A DNA stretch of 64,000 bases, taken from assembly GCA_038501785.1 (NCBI GenBank), contig JBAMJR010000040.1, forward strand, positions 6,914,501 through 6,978,500. The letters run 5' to 3'. The stretch's first letter is position 1. Every line of letters begins with the position of its first letter. Made by a program: the position numbers and the translations under genes. This DNA is from Myoxocephalus aenaeus. Its lineage: Eukaryota > Chordata > Actinopteri > Perciformes > Cottidae. Of this stretch, positions 51,286-64,000 are shown in pieces. The notes under the pieces are model-generated. The model was not told the DNA's origin, ran no database searches, and saw nothing but the letters and a program-made list of their open reading frames with translations.

Positions 51286-51382
51286 CTTGAATGTTGAACG
51301 GGTTGTCGATCACGAAGTTTCCATTCCACACCACGGAGAGGTCGACCGGTAGGTCACTGATGTCGGCGCCCTCGTAGTCGTA
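51286..51382 (-). CDS. plxna3: plxna3 exon e2: end of IPT2
   Basis: The exon is 97 nt, entering in phase 0 and leaving one base into a codon. It reads YDYEGADISDLPVDLSVVWN and then GNFVIDNPFNIQ. The acceptor is CTCTCTCAG and the donor is GTAGAG. The VVWNGNFVIDN run is typical of PLXNA3. Because its length is not a multiple of three, skipping this exon would shift the frame. CU-rich tracts flank it on both sides in the transcript: a (CU)n of about 27 repeats begins 27 nt after the donor. Confidence 0.93.
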
Positions 51383-53249
51383 CTGAGAGAGAGAAACAGA
51401 GGGTCGGGGGGCCCGTGTGAGGAATCATGCATTGATAATAGATCCCATGCAAACGGAGAATTGGGTGAGGCGTCGTTGTCATTTGCAAAGGGATTGGCCC
51501 TCGGCTCGCTCGCCGCGCAGACAGTGATACATGCGGGGAGCGTGCACAGATCCGTATTCGCCACAACAGGCATCCTTTCATAAATACACACAGGGAAATA
51601 ACGGATGGGTTACAGCTGAGCGGGCACAGGCGAAGGGGAGACAGGGATGGGGAAGAGGAAGGGAGAGGAGATGAGATAGAAGGAGGAGGAGCGGTCAGAG
51701 AGGTTGAAGGCGGACAGGAATCAGACAGTGGTAGACGTGTGAGAGGACCTTATTCATTTACCCGTGAGCTAAGTGGAGGGATGAGGGTGAGGGAGAGATA
51801 AGATGCGGAGCCGTGTAAAGTGAAATTGGCATTTCCAATTTGCTCCCTGACACACTGGATTTGATAGACGGGACTCGACCATCCCATATGGGCAATGAGG
51901 CCTGAGACACACGCGCGCGCAAGTTTTCAGTCCGTCAGACACACACACACTTAAAATGCGGTCAAACTCTCAATGACCAAAACACATCACGGAGAAGGAA
52001 TAGGGCATCCACACCTGATGATGTCATTATGTGTGTTGTTGCATTGCCACACACAAGTTAAAGACGCAGTGTGTAGGACATCACGGTTGCAAATAGCGGC
52101 GACGTTGCAGATCGAAGCCCAAAAATTGCGCTCAGCCCTCCTTTCCCAAGGAACTATGGACTTGGAAAATAAAACTAAAACGTTGAACCACCAAAACCTT
52201 TATGGCAGCAGCAATAACGTCTTTAAAATAATGAGCTGCACGGGTTGCCTGTATACCAGCAAAACAGACGAGCTGCTGATATCGATGTTATCGTAGCAAA
52301 AACCCAAAACACGATTACCACGTTATTTCAGATCAGTAAAAGTTTTAGTTCAGGCCTCGAGGAGACGGCCATGAAATAAAGAGGCGCACAGAAGGAGAAG
52401 AACACAAACACGGGGGGGAAGAAAAATAGGAGACATTGTAAGCGGCCACAGAGGGAAGGAATGTGGGATGTGGGATCTCTGCTGTTCAGCAGCTGAGAGG
52501 AGCGCAGACCATCGAAAACCACAGGATTCTGGGAGGTCAGCAGCACAGGGATCCAACCAAAACGCTCTTTTGCCACAAAGGAAAGGCTGAACGGGCTTAT
52601 TCCCCACCCAGTAGTTCAGCGTGACCCTGATCCATCACACGTGAGGTGGGCTGCTGACTTCATTAGCATCACCATTACGTCCCACTGTTTAAAGGTCTGT
52701 GATGGCAGCTACCAGCCCCTGTGGTTACACACACAGACACACACACACTCGTCTCTCTGCGGCGTGGCCCCCATTAAACTTTAAGGGTTCTGACTTGTTT
52801 GCCGTCACCAAGACACTGGGTGAGCTTGTTCTCTTGTCAGTCCCCTGCCCACCCTGCTGCTCGCCACATCATGCTTTATTCATGCTGTCACATGGCTTGA
52901 AGCGCCGACCCCAAAACCACACTGCGACACCGCTGCCCGGTCACACCGGCCCGTCGCCCACTGACTCGCCTCCTGGGGACAAAAAGACAACGTTTTGAGG
53001 CCGGTTTACTGCTGAAAATAAGGTGAACACGAGGAAAAGGGACTCGGGGAGAGGAGAGGCAGCCGAAGGAGAAAGAACTTCAGGAGGGCAATAAGATCTG
53101 AGGCTGAGGAGACGTAGCTGAACGAGCCAAAAGAGCCTCCAGCCGGACAAACACTCTCACAATGACAACGTTTGCGCCCTCCAGCGTCCTCGTTCTCAAA
53201 CGACAAAACTGACATTTCAACCTGGCGATGGTGTTCGGCGTGAAGTCTG

Positions 53250-53440
53250 AAAAAATCTACAAAGTTGTTCCGCGAGTCCACCGAGTTTTAGGGCAATCGC
53301 TCCGATAGTGGTCGAGATATTTTCCCTCGAAACCAGAAACATCAACCTCAAGGTGGCGCTAGAGGGGAAGTCAAGGGATCACCAGAGTCCAATGGCTTCA
53401 TCGTTTGCGGGGGGAGGGGGCTTCTGAATGTCCGTAGATA
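53250..53440. repeat. Fragment of a common fish dispersed repeat
   Basis: Words such as GTCGAGATATTTTC and AACCTCAAGGTGGCGCTAGA followed by GGGATCACCAGAGTC match a pattern I remember as very frequent in teleost introns and UTRs. The family name is not recalled and the ends are undefined. Confidence 0.45.
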
Positions 53441-55381
53441 ATCCCAAGCGTTTTGACGCATTCCACCACTCATTGGGCTGTTTCCATGTGGCCCGGCCGC
53501 CCTCGCCATCTGCAGCCGTATTAAAGCCACTTCAGGGGAGCGTTCCGGTGAGCATCTCTTTAAGCCGACACTTTAATAATGTATCACACTGGTCTTGTCA
53601 GCCACCAGTTATTACTCTACTCTGACCTCTGAAGTAAAAAAATAAAAGAAGAATTCTTCTCTAATGAGATTTAAAAGTACAGATGACACCCGGCGTCGCT
53701 TTGCCACGACTTTAAGGGGTTCAGTTAACACGGACACAGTTTGCTTTTGACGGAGAGGAGTCTAAATTTGGAAAGAAGCTCTGCATTTCTGTCTCTGTTC
53801 GACAGTCACCTTTGGAAAAACATGAAGTGTGACATGACAGCACATCTAATTATGGACCGGTGCTGAAGCCATTACCTCATCTTGAAGCTGTCTTACTAAC
53901 TTGCACATAACTGGACCTGTATGTGAATATCAAGTGAGGACTAAATAAGTGCAGTTAATACAGTAAACTGAATTGAGGCGTATATTCATCCCGTATATTC
54001 TTCCTTAACGATTCACTTCCATAAACTTCTTTAGACATGTGCGTGAAAGTGCAGTGTGATGATGATGTGCTGTACTTCCTGTATCTCTGGAGCTCCACAG
54101 GGTTCGACCAATACGCTGACACGTGTTATCTAACTGTAACTAATGAGCGTTCATTTTCCAAAGACAGTGTCAAATGTCTGACCCCCCCCAAAAAAAGAAA
54201 TCCTTTCCATTTTCACCTCTCTGTTGCTTTGACTCACGGGCTGAAAAGCAACCGGACGCTTCGTACCTTAAATCCATCTTTCTTTGGCTTAATGTGAAAC
54301 GGTTTTGCTCTCTTTTGTTTGTATGATTTATTATCCATGCCATGTTTTCCCACATTTCCTGCATCTAATTATGTTTTCTTTTGTCCCTCAGCCATCCCAC
54401 ACTGGAGTATCTATTTAGCCACCGTGTGGATTTCTTCCATCTGCAATTTTTCTGTCTGCAATTTTTCCTACCGGTGTGCTGGTGAAGATGTTTGGATCTT
54501 AGGCCGACCTACACCTTAATCGATTACAGCTATGAACATATATGTGATAAGGTATTTAAGACAGGTTTTTGGGGTTTTATTAACTTATTGAACTGCTATT
54601 AACTATTGGATTTCACTGACTCTTGAGCAGAGCTTTGAAGGAAAAGTAGTGGCACTGCCGCTGTTAAAAACTCTGTACTGGTGGAAGCCTCTGGGTAAAA
54701 GTTGCTGCCACCCCCCGCGGAGCGGCCTCTCTGCTGGCCTGGCGTCCTGACTTCCCTCCCCTGAGCACCCAGAGCTGCTGGAGATGAGTAATCAGACTCA
54801 TTACTGAAGCCTCTGGCCAGCTCCTCCATGTCACTGCATGTAATTAATCTACCTGCGCCAACTCGTAGTGTAGCCCCCCTCCCAAGGGGAAAGAGAGGAG
54901 CGCAGAGGAGGAAGTTACGTAGAGGGAAGGGTAGGAAGGAAAAGGGAGAGAAAAGTTGGGTGGACAGCTAGAGAGCAGATATATAGGGGGAAGTGAGAGA
55001 AGTGGAATTGGGGGGGGACGGAGGAGAGGAGATTAGAAGAAGTGAACAAGAGGAGAGGCCATGAGAGGAAAAGAGGCGAGACAGAAAGAGGGAGAGAAAA
55101 AGAGTAGAGCACAGGGGGAGGAAGAAGAGATTTAAACAAGGAGGAGGTGAGCGACGAGAGAGGTACAGGGAAGAGGAGGGGGAGGGAGGGAAGCAAAGAG
55201 GGAGGGGAGGAGGTGTACAAAACTACAAGGTGAGCACAAAGCCGTCCCTGGCCTCATTACAGTAACACAGCAGCCTGGCTCGGGTTCATTCGTTATCTGC
55301 TCCCGCACTCGTTTATTCTCTCGCAACATGAATCGTCTCCATGGACTGCGTGTCCCCATGGATTGCATGAATAGATATGGC

Positions 55382-55383
<2 letters not shown>

Positions 55384-55412
<29 letters not shown>
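55384..55412. repeat. (GT)n microsatellite
   Basis: Pure run of about 29 bp. Confidence 0.95.
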
Positions 55413-55418
<6 letters not shown>

Positions 55419-57047
55419 CGTGTGTGAGAGAGCGCCTGACGGACTGAAAACTTGCCGATGTTAACAAAACAGAGCAGCTGGAGGAAAACGAGAGGTGTGC
55501 ATATGTGTGTGCAGGTCACCCGTATGTAATTAGTCATGTTGAAGGATACCTGAGTGTGTTAAACATACACTGCTCACACATGCACACGCACACACAAGTT
55601 CCCCATTGCAGTTCAGTTCAATTCCATTCACTTCAAAAATATTTTGCATGTGTTTAATGACAATTTGTTTTTGCTTAAAATACATAATACATGAATAAAT
55701 GCTCTGCTGCCCTGCTGTTGATTTCCTCAGCTAACAGTCATGGCTGCAGTTGTCCAAAATGTCACAACGTCATCATTTTATCCTATTAGATATTTTGTGT
55801 GATATTTTGTGTGAACTCATAATTAGCCAATGAATCCTTGAGGTGCGGCCCAAAAACATTTTTTTGTGAGAAAAATAAAAGGCCACACTGACCTTCGACC
55901 GCCAATCAGTTCATCATCGAGTCCAAAGTGGACGTTGGTGCCATATTTGAACAAATCTGCCCAAGTTGAAACTAAATGTAAATGTTTTTTCTCCTTCTTC
56001 CCACCTCACCTGTCACTTTTGTTTTCCACTTTGTTTCAGTGGCTCTGCTCTGTCCCTCTGGGCTTTTCGCTGTTATATGCTCTGACTGATTTACTGTAAT
56101 GGGATCATAACAGAGCGAGTGAGGCGCATACGTTGTGCATGTGATGTGTGTGTGTGTGTGTGTGTGTGCCAATGGTTAGCGTGAGCAAATGCAGTTTGTA
56201 GGAAACGTTTTCTGCCCCGATTGCATTTTTATTTTCACCGATGTCACCTGAGACCTTTGTCTCGAACATATCTGCAAAAGGTTTTTACTGCCGACGCATT
56301 TTCTTTGTGTAATTGTGATGTTTTGCAACTCAAAATTGATCATGGAAGGTTAGAGAAAGTCTCGTTTAAATGTTCAAATAAATCTACGCTGACAGGAACT
56401 TCTTTAATAATTAATTAGCTTTCCCTCACTAAGTGCACAGTTTAGCAGCTTATAGTACAGCATATGTATGACAGCAGACCAGAAGCTTTTGAAACCATAC
56501 TTAAAATGCGTCAGAATCATCTGCTTAAAGCAATGTGTAGTTATCGTTATAAGCACTCATATATATGCAATAATGCTTAAAAAAAATTAACATTACACTT
56601 TATAAAGCATTTTATATTGACTTCTAAGGCTGAGTATATCATAGTATTTTGTATTTACTCACCACTCGCTGAAATTGTTTTGCCTTTTCTACCGGTATAT
56701 GCATTATAATTCACTTTATAAAGATTACATTGTTTTTTGTATTATAAGTATTTTGATACTTGACCCATAAGTCATTTTAAAACATTTTATCATGTGTTTC
56801 TAAGAATTATTGCTATAAAGCATGATGGATAGATCGGCATGCTTATAAAATGCTTATAAATAAAATGACTAAGCGCTATAAGCAGATTTGAACGTATTTT
56901 AAGTAATGCATTATAGAGACATTCATGATATATAAACTCATTTTGTCAGGGAAGCTGGTGCAGAAGAACATGTGTGTACTGTACATATGTTACACTGCAT
57001 CACTGCTATGTGTGTACTATTTGAGAAGTTTGGGAAAAGACTTCATG

Positions 57048-57054
<7 letters not shown>

Positions 57055-57106
<52 letters not shown>
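57055..57106. repeat. (CA)n microsatellite
   Basis: Pure run of about 52 bp after a short (GC)n. Confidence 0.95.
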
Positions 57107-57110
<4 letters not shown>

Positions 57111-57201
57111 ACACACACATCGTGTCACCCTCCCACAGTGCACTATGCTGATCACACCAGTGCCAGAAGCACGGACTTACAGTGGGAAGTTCATCCCCGC
57201 A

Positions 57202-57259
<58 letters not shown>
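57202..57259. repeat. (CA)n microsatellite
   Basis: Pure run of about 58 bp. Confidence 0.95.
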
Positions 57260-57260
<1 letters not shown>

Positions 57261-57421
57261 CGTGCTTGATAGCCTACGTGTGTCAGTGTAATAAATCATG
57301 TAAAGCAGGTTGCTGGTTGTTGCTGATGCTACAGTCTCCGTCTGCTCCACATGATTAGGAAGAAGATCATGTGGAGAATCTCCATATGTCTGCTTCACGT
57401 TGGGCTTCCAAACCCCTGGGG

Positions 57422-57424
<3 letters not shown>

Positions 57425-57466
<42 letters not shown>
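57425..57466. repeat. (GT)n microsatellite
   Basis: Pure run of about 42 bp, inverse to the two (CA)n arrays before it. Confidence 0.95.
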
Positions 57467-57473
<7 letters not shown>

Positions 57474-60400
57474 CTAGTGGGTAGCCACTCAGCTTGCAGG
57501 CATCCTATCGGCGTGAGCGTCCCTGTGTGCACCCATGCATACTCGCAGCTCCCCGGTGTATTGGAGTGTGTGCGAGTTCAATGTTTGAGTGTTTGTCGAG
57601 GGGCTAAATAATGCACAGAGAGACAGTAAGATGGAAGGGATGAGTGTACATCTACTGCTGGCTAATTTTATCTGTGATTTATTACACTCTACTGTCCCAG
57701 TCGCAGCCAGCTGTGATACATGTACACACACATCCCTGCTGAGAATACTGAGTACAATGGGAGCAAAGTACACAGGCTCTCAATCATAGACGGAGATCTT
57801 CCCTGTGCTCATGCTCGGTATTAACTCTTTCATTTTGCTGTGAACACACTTATTATTACTGATGAGAGCCTAGTTACTCGTAAAGTACTCTGTCTTTGGT
57901 GGCGACAAACTGCAGCTCTCTCAGCCCTACGGGACGTTTTAGCATCTTTCAGCTCATTGGTTTTTTTTGTGGTCCTTTTCCACCGGACCAAACCCCCCAC
58001 TAACGCCCACTAACGTCTGGCTTTTGTCTTCGGTGCTAAAGGTTACAGTCGACATTCATTCCCGGGACCAATTTATCGGCACCAACTCCGGTCTGCAGCG
58101 GTGGAAACGAGATGCCCGGGAGGATCCGCTCACTTTCGCCCACTTTCTAATTCTGTTCGTTTCGGGGAAGTGCATGGGTTCACCTCACAGCGACCTTTCA
58201 GCCGGGAGTCCGATCCCCCGTGTGACACGACAAGTCAGTGTTGATGTTTTTGTCACAGCAACTAGCGTACCGTTGTAACGGCACTTCTGTAGTTATTTTA
58301 ATCCAAACGATGATCTGTCCCTAAACCCAAAGAAGGTGGGTTTTTGTTGCCTAAAGTTTCACCAGTAAAGACGCAGGTTTATTTTGAAAAGGCTGCATGT
58401 GCGTAACGAGCAGAAAGGATGCAGGCTATCGTGTCGATATGAGGAGTAACTTTTCCAAGGATATCATTGTACGAGGATGCGTTGAATGGGTAAGGAGTTC
58501 TACAGCCTATTTTAGCAGGTTTTCTTGCGTTTTAAACAACAATTCTTCCACGCTGCATTTAATGAGTGAAACTGGTGGGGTGCATCATTTCTGTCGCAAC
58601 CCTGCTCAATTTGTCACAGTGAACCTCGAGTCAGCATTCATCTTTTGTCAAAACTGAGTAGGTCAAGCAATGCAGATTTTTGTTCTTGATCGATCTGCAC
58701 TCAACCCGCATTACCATGCGACAGTAATGTCACGCTGCCACAATTCAGACTCTTTTTAGCTGTGTTGTCACACATGGGCTTCATCGCTTACAAGCACTGG
58801 CGTGTTTTTTTGTTGCTCACAGGCCTCTTGAGCGCTGGCTGTCGGGTGGAAACGTGGGGGCCTCGTTGCTAACTTCTGCATCGTGCGGCCAAATAGGTTT
58901 ATCTGAAAAACGTCTGTTGTCCCCAACTGTCCTTCCGCCCTCTGCGGTTCTCAGCAGTTTCACTTTTGCACGGATCATGATTTTCTTTTCTTTTCAGCGT
59001 TACTTTCCCAAACATGCACATCTTTTTATACTCCGCGGTCCCTCTCCCTCCGTTTGTTTGTTGCCCCCCCCCAAGTCGGCCTGCTGAGCTTAGCCTTTCC
59101 TTCCTCCCCTCCGCCTCTCTTCTATTCTTCCCATTATCTCTCGCCTCTTTCTACTTCCTCCATCACACCCTTTGTTGCATTGTCTGATCCTAATTCCCCC
59201 CCCCCCACCCTTTTTGTCTCTCTCTCTCTTTCTTTGTCTTTTTGCTTCCTACTTTTCCCTTTTAGTGGTCTGCCAGGCATGTGTGTGTGTGTGTGTGTGT
59301 GTGTTTGTGTGTGCGTGTCCGTCAGTCTACCACAGCGCTGCAATTCATCATCATTTTATCTACAGCTCCCTTAATTGGATCCTATCACAGTCCCACCTGT
59401 GGGGGGGAGAGGCGGGGGGTTGAGAGACGGAGGCTCGCACACACCAACTTCCGCCCACCGCCCCGCCCCCCTCTATGTGTAGCTTCACAAGCCGCCGCAA
59501 AGTTGTTGTCGAGGCCGGTTTATTTACTGCTTTTCCTGCTGCCTGCAGAGAGAACGCTGGGGTTTTAAAAAACATTGAAGTCCACCGGGGAATGAAGGAA
59601 TGAACGGATGTGCGCGTGTGTGTATCGATACAGAGTGCGGGAGGCTTTCGCAACTTTAAATGCACCCGGAGAGTGAACAAAACAACGAGCATACAGCTGG
59701 GTATTTAAGCAATATGTGGTTTATCTACATTATATGATCTTTTTAGAAGCACTGCTGTTTCTTACTTATTCTGAGAAAGGGTCTCCGCTGAAGGTAAATG
59801 GAGAAAGCTAGAATTGCTTTAGCAGCTCACCCTGTATTCAATAAGCTTTCAAGTAGTCAGGTCACTTGGGACAAATCTGACAAAAAACTAAAAAGAATCT
59901 CAAAAGAACTCTCGCTTGCGTGGAGCAATTACAGAAACACAAGTGACTAAATATGCACAAATTACCTTTCCAAAAGCACAAAAGAGCTGTTGGAGCCATC
60001 ATTACGAGCTGGAAAATCAACTTCGATAATGTGCGTCAGAACTACTTTACTTGTCACCGCCCCCCATCAGAACGACTGACAGTGAATCATCGTGCATCGG
60101 TGCGGGAAGCCGGCTGAATGACCCCGAGCCACCGCACACGTGCGTGACAGGCTGAAGGTAAAGCCTGCACACGGCCACACGCCGGCTCCCGGCGAGGACT
60201 TCCCGTCGGACCCATCACCGAGAGCAAGAGCGCTGCGGCTCGCCGGTTAATCACACGTCTAGCGCTAAGTAAGTCATAATTGCCGTCGTTGAATTGCCTT
60301 CCCTCTGATTGGAGCTGAGGAAATTAACATTGCTGAAACGGTCGCTCCCTATTAGCGGTGACAGCTTGACGGAGGGCTGAGAGGCATGGGGGTGAAGAGA

Positions 60401-60674
60401 GAGAGAGAGAGAGAGAGCGGCTTGGCGACAATCGCTCCTTGTGGCCACGCGCCTCTGTTTCAAGGCTTTGCCGCACCGGTCCATCACTGCTCGTCTCTCT
60501 GTCTCGCACTGCAGCTAACCCGGGGAACGGTCGAACCGGTGCGGCCTCCCTGAACGGAGTAAACGTCTGTGGTTGGTCGGAGCAGTGAGACTGAGATGGT
60601 AAAAAGCCCCCTTCAGCCAGCACCTAAACCCGCATGTATCAAGTCCATTTCATTTATTTTTGTTCAAGCCTTAC

Positions 60675-60875
60675 CGTCGTCTTCTGACACTGTATGCTGG
60701 TGCTGTTGAACCTCAGAGCCGGGACGCTGTGCGTGCTGCCCTGGATGTGGAAGATGCACTCGTAGTTCCTCTGTCCGGACTGCGGCTGGGGCAGGTTCTG
60801 AGCCAGCAGAGTGATCGGCCTCATGACTCCGGCGGGCATATAGATCTGGGTGGAGGGCAGGATCTGAGGGCACTC
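60675..60875 (-). CDS. plxna3: plxna3 exon e1: start of IPT2 (67 codons)
   Basis: The exon is 201 nt, phase 0 to 0, between an acceptor CAG (complement of 60876-60877) and a donor GTAAGG (complement of 60669-60674). It reads ECPQILPSTQIYMP at its start and SIQCQKTT at its end. This is the extracellular segment right after PSI2 and the beginning of the second IPT fold. The LPQPQSGQR motif in the middle is a class A plexin signature. It is the most 5' exon I can recognise; the upstream PSI2 exon with its cysteine cluster was not found before 64000. Confidence 0.93.
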
Positions 60876-63800
60876 CTGGAGATGGGAAACACATGAACAA
60901 AGGGATTGAGACGTCGACTGGGAGAGGAGAAAACCAAAGTGGGATGAGTGGGATCTGAGTGGGGAGGATGGCTATTTTCTTCCCCCTAATTGACAAGTAA
61001 TATGTTGCGTATTAGAAATGGGTTAGCAGAACTCGCTCATGTGCAATATTCGCCTATGATTCCTTTTCTTTCTAACCACGTACTCCTCGATGCGTTCCAG
61101 CGTCCTTTTGTTCTCGTGGAGGAGCTCGTTTGATGATCGAGGCAGCCTAAAACCTCCACTTACAAACTATCAACACTCTTGAGGATCAACTCTTGTCATA
61201 TTTATGAACCACTGCATATTGAATGAGGGAGTTACGAGTACACGCCATTTTAAGAGTAAAACCCTTCCCAGCATTATCGAGGCTGTTAAGGATATTAGGT
61301 ATGTTTTTTTTCCATCGTCACCTAAATCATTGCACTAAAGGATATTGCAATTCTTTCGGAGTGGACAAAAAAGGAGAGCCTGAGGCGGCGTCTCTGAGGA
61401 ACACGGACGGTGTTAATTCTCCCCACGGCGCGCTGTGAAACCGCTACAGTCTGACGGATTAGAGAGGGAGATGAGTGAGGGGTCAGCGCCTCCATCCAGC
61501 GGTTTCCTGCTGCTCTTAAATCAATACAAGAAAAGCAGTAGGAACGGTAGCATTGCACCATATTAATTGAAGGGACGTAATTGAATTTTTTCTTTCCCAA
61601 CTGGAGGTAAACCAAAAAATAGCACACAGCTGTCAGCTGGAATCCATGCTACATCGCCCCTCATGCTCTCAGATTAATTTGTGTTTTCACTTTTCAACTG
61701 CTTCAATAAACCAATAAAATTTAATTTTAACATGTTCCTGTGTGGCATTTATACAACAGAATCTACCTCCATATGTTGAATTTACATTGATGGAATGCAT
61801 CACAACTATCACCCATATTAACTTTCCAAAAGAAAAAACAAATACTTGTGTCATGCGATTTAAATGTCAGTAATTTTGCCTTTGATTCATTGTTCCAAGT
61901 TGCACAAGTTATTGTTTGTTAATCCATATTAAGTCTGACTAAAAGGCGGTGACATTTTCTGCAGTGTTAGTGGATCAAAAGAGCCTTCGCAATATCATAA
62001 AGGCTGTAATTACTACTTAACAAGTCGTCTCTGCTAATGTGTGTTTGGTATTCCTCTGGAGATGCTCTAAACAATCATACAGGTCATACACATACCCAAC
62101 TAGAATTTATAAATGAAGTCGTCTTCCACTTTCGGCGCCATTAGGCAAACTATAATTTTCCTATTAGGATAGCAAACGTTTCTATCTGCAATGATAAATC
62201 AGTGGGAACCGCATTCTATTTAATCAGGGGTGAATACCTAAAGTCAAGCCGCCGCAGCAGCAGCCCTCATGATCTGCAGGGTGATCTCAATATGAGTTTG
62301 CTCTGTGCAGAGGTGCTGTCTAATGGAGCATCGGTAATGACTTGCCGATTGGGCCCGGGAACGGCGGGGAGAGGATGTGGAGGGGAGCGAGGGAGAGCTT
62401 TGGGCATAATGGCACCGGGAGACGCACCTCTGGCCCCGCCATGATTACAGCACGGAGCCAGATAGCGTTGGCACCATACGGGGAGGGGAACAGCAGAGAA
62501 GTCAAAAAGTTGTAAATATTTGGGAGATTGTGTGACACTAGTTGTAATCATCTATTATTCAATATATTTATAGCGCATACTAAGATGTGTGCAGCAAAAG
62601 CAGAATTCAGAGCATATCAATTGAATCCGCACGGCTCTCAACATGGAGACGGCTGAGCCAGGGGCTAGCAGCTAGCTGTGCCAACGGTACAAACAACGGC
62701 AACGGTGCTGACGAGTCGTAAGGTGTGTCCCTGAAGGGGTGCAGCGGCCTCATCGACACTAACAAAGAGGGAGGTACTTACTTTGGGATTTTTTATTTCA
62801 AAGCAGCACTAATTAATATTCTTTCGATTAGCAATGGGTCAAAGGTCCCAGTTAATGCCAGGTTTTAGCTTTTGGTTTTGGCTTTCCAGATCCACAAACT
62901 TCATCCTCGTCAACCTCACCTCTGGAGCTGCAGCGGTTTGACGCTTTCAGCAAAAAGCGCTGACAAAGACCTTGATATGCTGGCCGGTCCCCAAATTAGG
63001 TGAGGTGATAATTGGGTGATAGTACGTCAATGTTTTGGATTTGTTCTGCTGCCCCCAAGTGGCCCAAAATAAAAAGCGTGGAAAATATTCAATGCAACTT
63101 TAAAACTATCCATGAACTACAAGGACAAATATTGATTGGCTTGTTTTACTACAGTTGTAGATGTCTACCAACTGTCTGGGCCCACTTTATGACCACTATT
63201 GGGTAATGTGAAAGCTGCTCCTTGTAATGATCAGTAGAAGGCCGGGAGGAACAGGTTTTTACCCAGTTGGCAACTCATATTTTTACATGATGTAAATGTG
63301 GCTGCATAAGAGGAGGAGGAGGAGGAGGAGGAGGAGGAGGAGGAGGAGGAAAGAACTGAGGAGAAGAGAGACAGAGAAGAGATCAAATCAATGCCAGCGA
63401 GCCCAGTGAAGCAGATTGTCAATTAGTGAGGCTGACTGTTAAAGTTTAAAGTATTCACAGATGGCGACAGGCCGCTAATGAACTGCTTCTAGCCTCTAAT
63501 AAAATGGAAAACAGGACTAAAGAAGCCCAGGAAGGAAAAAGGGAAGTGTGTGTGTGTGTGAGGAAACTGGAGACTGGGTTCAAGCCTCTGCTCCAAATGT
63601 GGCATGGAAATCCTGTCTGGCTCACACACCACTTTATATTTCATATCTGTGCCTCTGCTGCACATTCTGGTCCCTATTGCTTCAATCTCTCTCTCTCTCT
63701 TTCTCTCTCTCTCTACTGATGCATCAGTGTTGGGATAAAAAGCACGGTGTCACATTCAAAAGAGATACACGCAACATACATACAAAGGCATATTATATTT

Positions 63801-64000
63801 AAGCAATCCCCCCAAAATATCAAAGTTTACACGAAACATGTTTGTTTGAAATGACAACTAGCGGTCGCGCAAAATCTACCTGTTATTTTGAGTGGTCACT
63901 GATATGGAACGCTCTGGTAAATGTAAACAGGCGTACAGTACATTATGGATCAATAAAGTACACCCCATGACTCACTCTCAACCAATCAGAATGCTGGATT
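60876..64000. other. plxna3 intron upstream of e1 (incomplete at the window edge)
   Basis: No plexin PSI2 exon was found. It contains a possible 63-nt exon-like segment at 61084-61146 (see findings), a (GGA)n at 63309-63350, a (TC)n at 63689-63715 and a less random block at 62130-62420. The rest is unassigned. Confidence 0.7.
63309..63350. repeat. (GGA)n trinucleotide repeat
   Basis: About 13 AGG units. Confidence 0.95.

Larger units (their letters stand above)
51383..60674. other. plxna3 intron 1 of this window
   Basis: The intron is 9292 bases. It has a dispersed-repeat fragment at 53250-53440, (GT)n at 55384-55412 and 56145-56168, two (CA)n at 57055-57106 and 57202-57259 facing a (GT)n at 57425-57466, and (GT)n at 59279-59302. 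No coding exon is recognised in it. Confidence 0.75.

Noticed and set aside
59054..59374. Pyrimidine-rich frames at 59.0-59.6 kb as a coding region
   Set aside because: Low-complexity Ser/Leu/Pro translation from CT-rich and GT-repeat sequence; no domain.

Overview
This window is vertebrate genomic DNA, most likely from a ray-finned (percomorph-type) teleost. It has small conserved coding exons separated by kilobase-scale introns, very abundant long (CA)n/(GT)n, (GA)n/(TC)n and (TA)n microsatellites, tRNA-derived SINEs, a Tc1-like transposon and hAT-type non-autonomous elements. There are no prokaryotic features.

One host gene fills the window: a class A plexin, best matched to plxna3, transcribed on the minus strand. 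Fifteen consecutive internal exons can be placed from about 60.9 kb down to 1.8 kb. All have GT-AG borders, their reading phases agree at every junction, and together they give 2277 nt (759 codons) without a stop. In transcript order they encode part of the second IPT domain, PSI3, IPT3 to IPT6, the single transmembrane helix, the juxtamembrane helix and the first part of the cytoplasmic GAP domain, up to and just past the catalytic Arg pair. The 5' part (sema, PSI1, IPT1, PSI2) lies beyond 64 kb. The 3' part (rest of the GAP domain, Rho-binding insert, C-terminus) lies before position 1. Exons are called e1 to e15 in transcript order.

The introns carry the rest. Intron 11 holds a retroposon-like unit on the plus strand (11933-12996) with a GPAGP-repeat open reading frame. 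It sits exactly between two (TC)n tracts, which suggests a microsatellite-targeting non-LTR element. Intron 10 has a perfect 24-bp inverted repeat (16552-16603) and facing (CA)n and (GT)n arrays. Intron 7 has a 1215-bp Tc1-like transposon with perfect 29-bp terminal repeats and an open 344-aa transposase, followed by a ~2-kb direct duplication interrupted by a hAT-type MITE in one copy and a SINE in the other. Intron 4 holds a foldback element. Several microsatellites lie a few tens of bases from plxna3 splice donors, where CA- or CU-binding splicing factors could act.

I see no second host protein-coding gene and no clearly new biological system. The most unusual items are the microsatellite-embedded retroposon and the Tc1 transposase with an altered first catalytic acidic residue.
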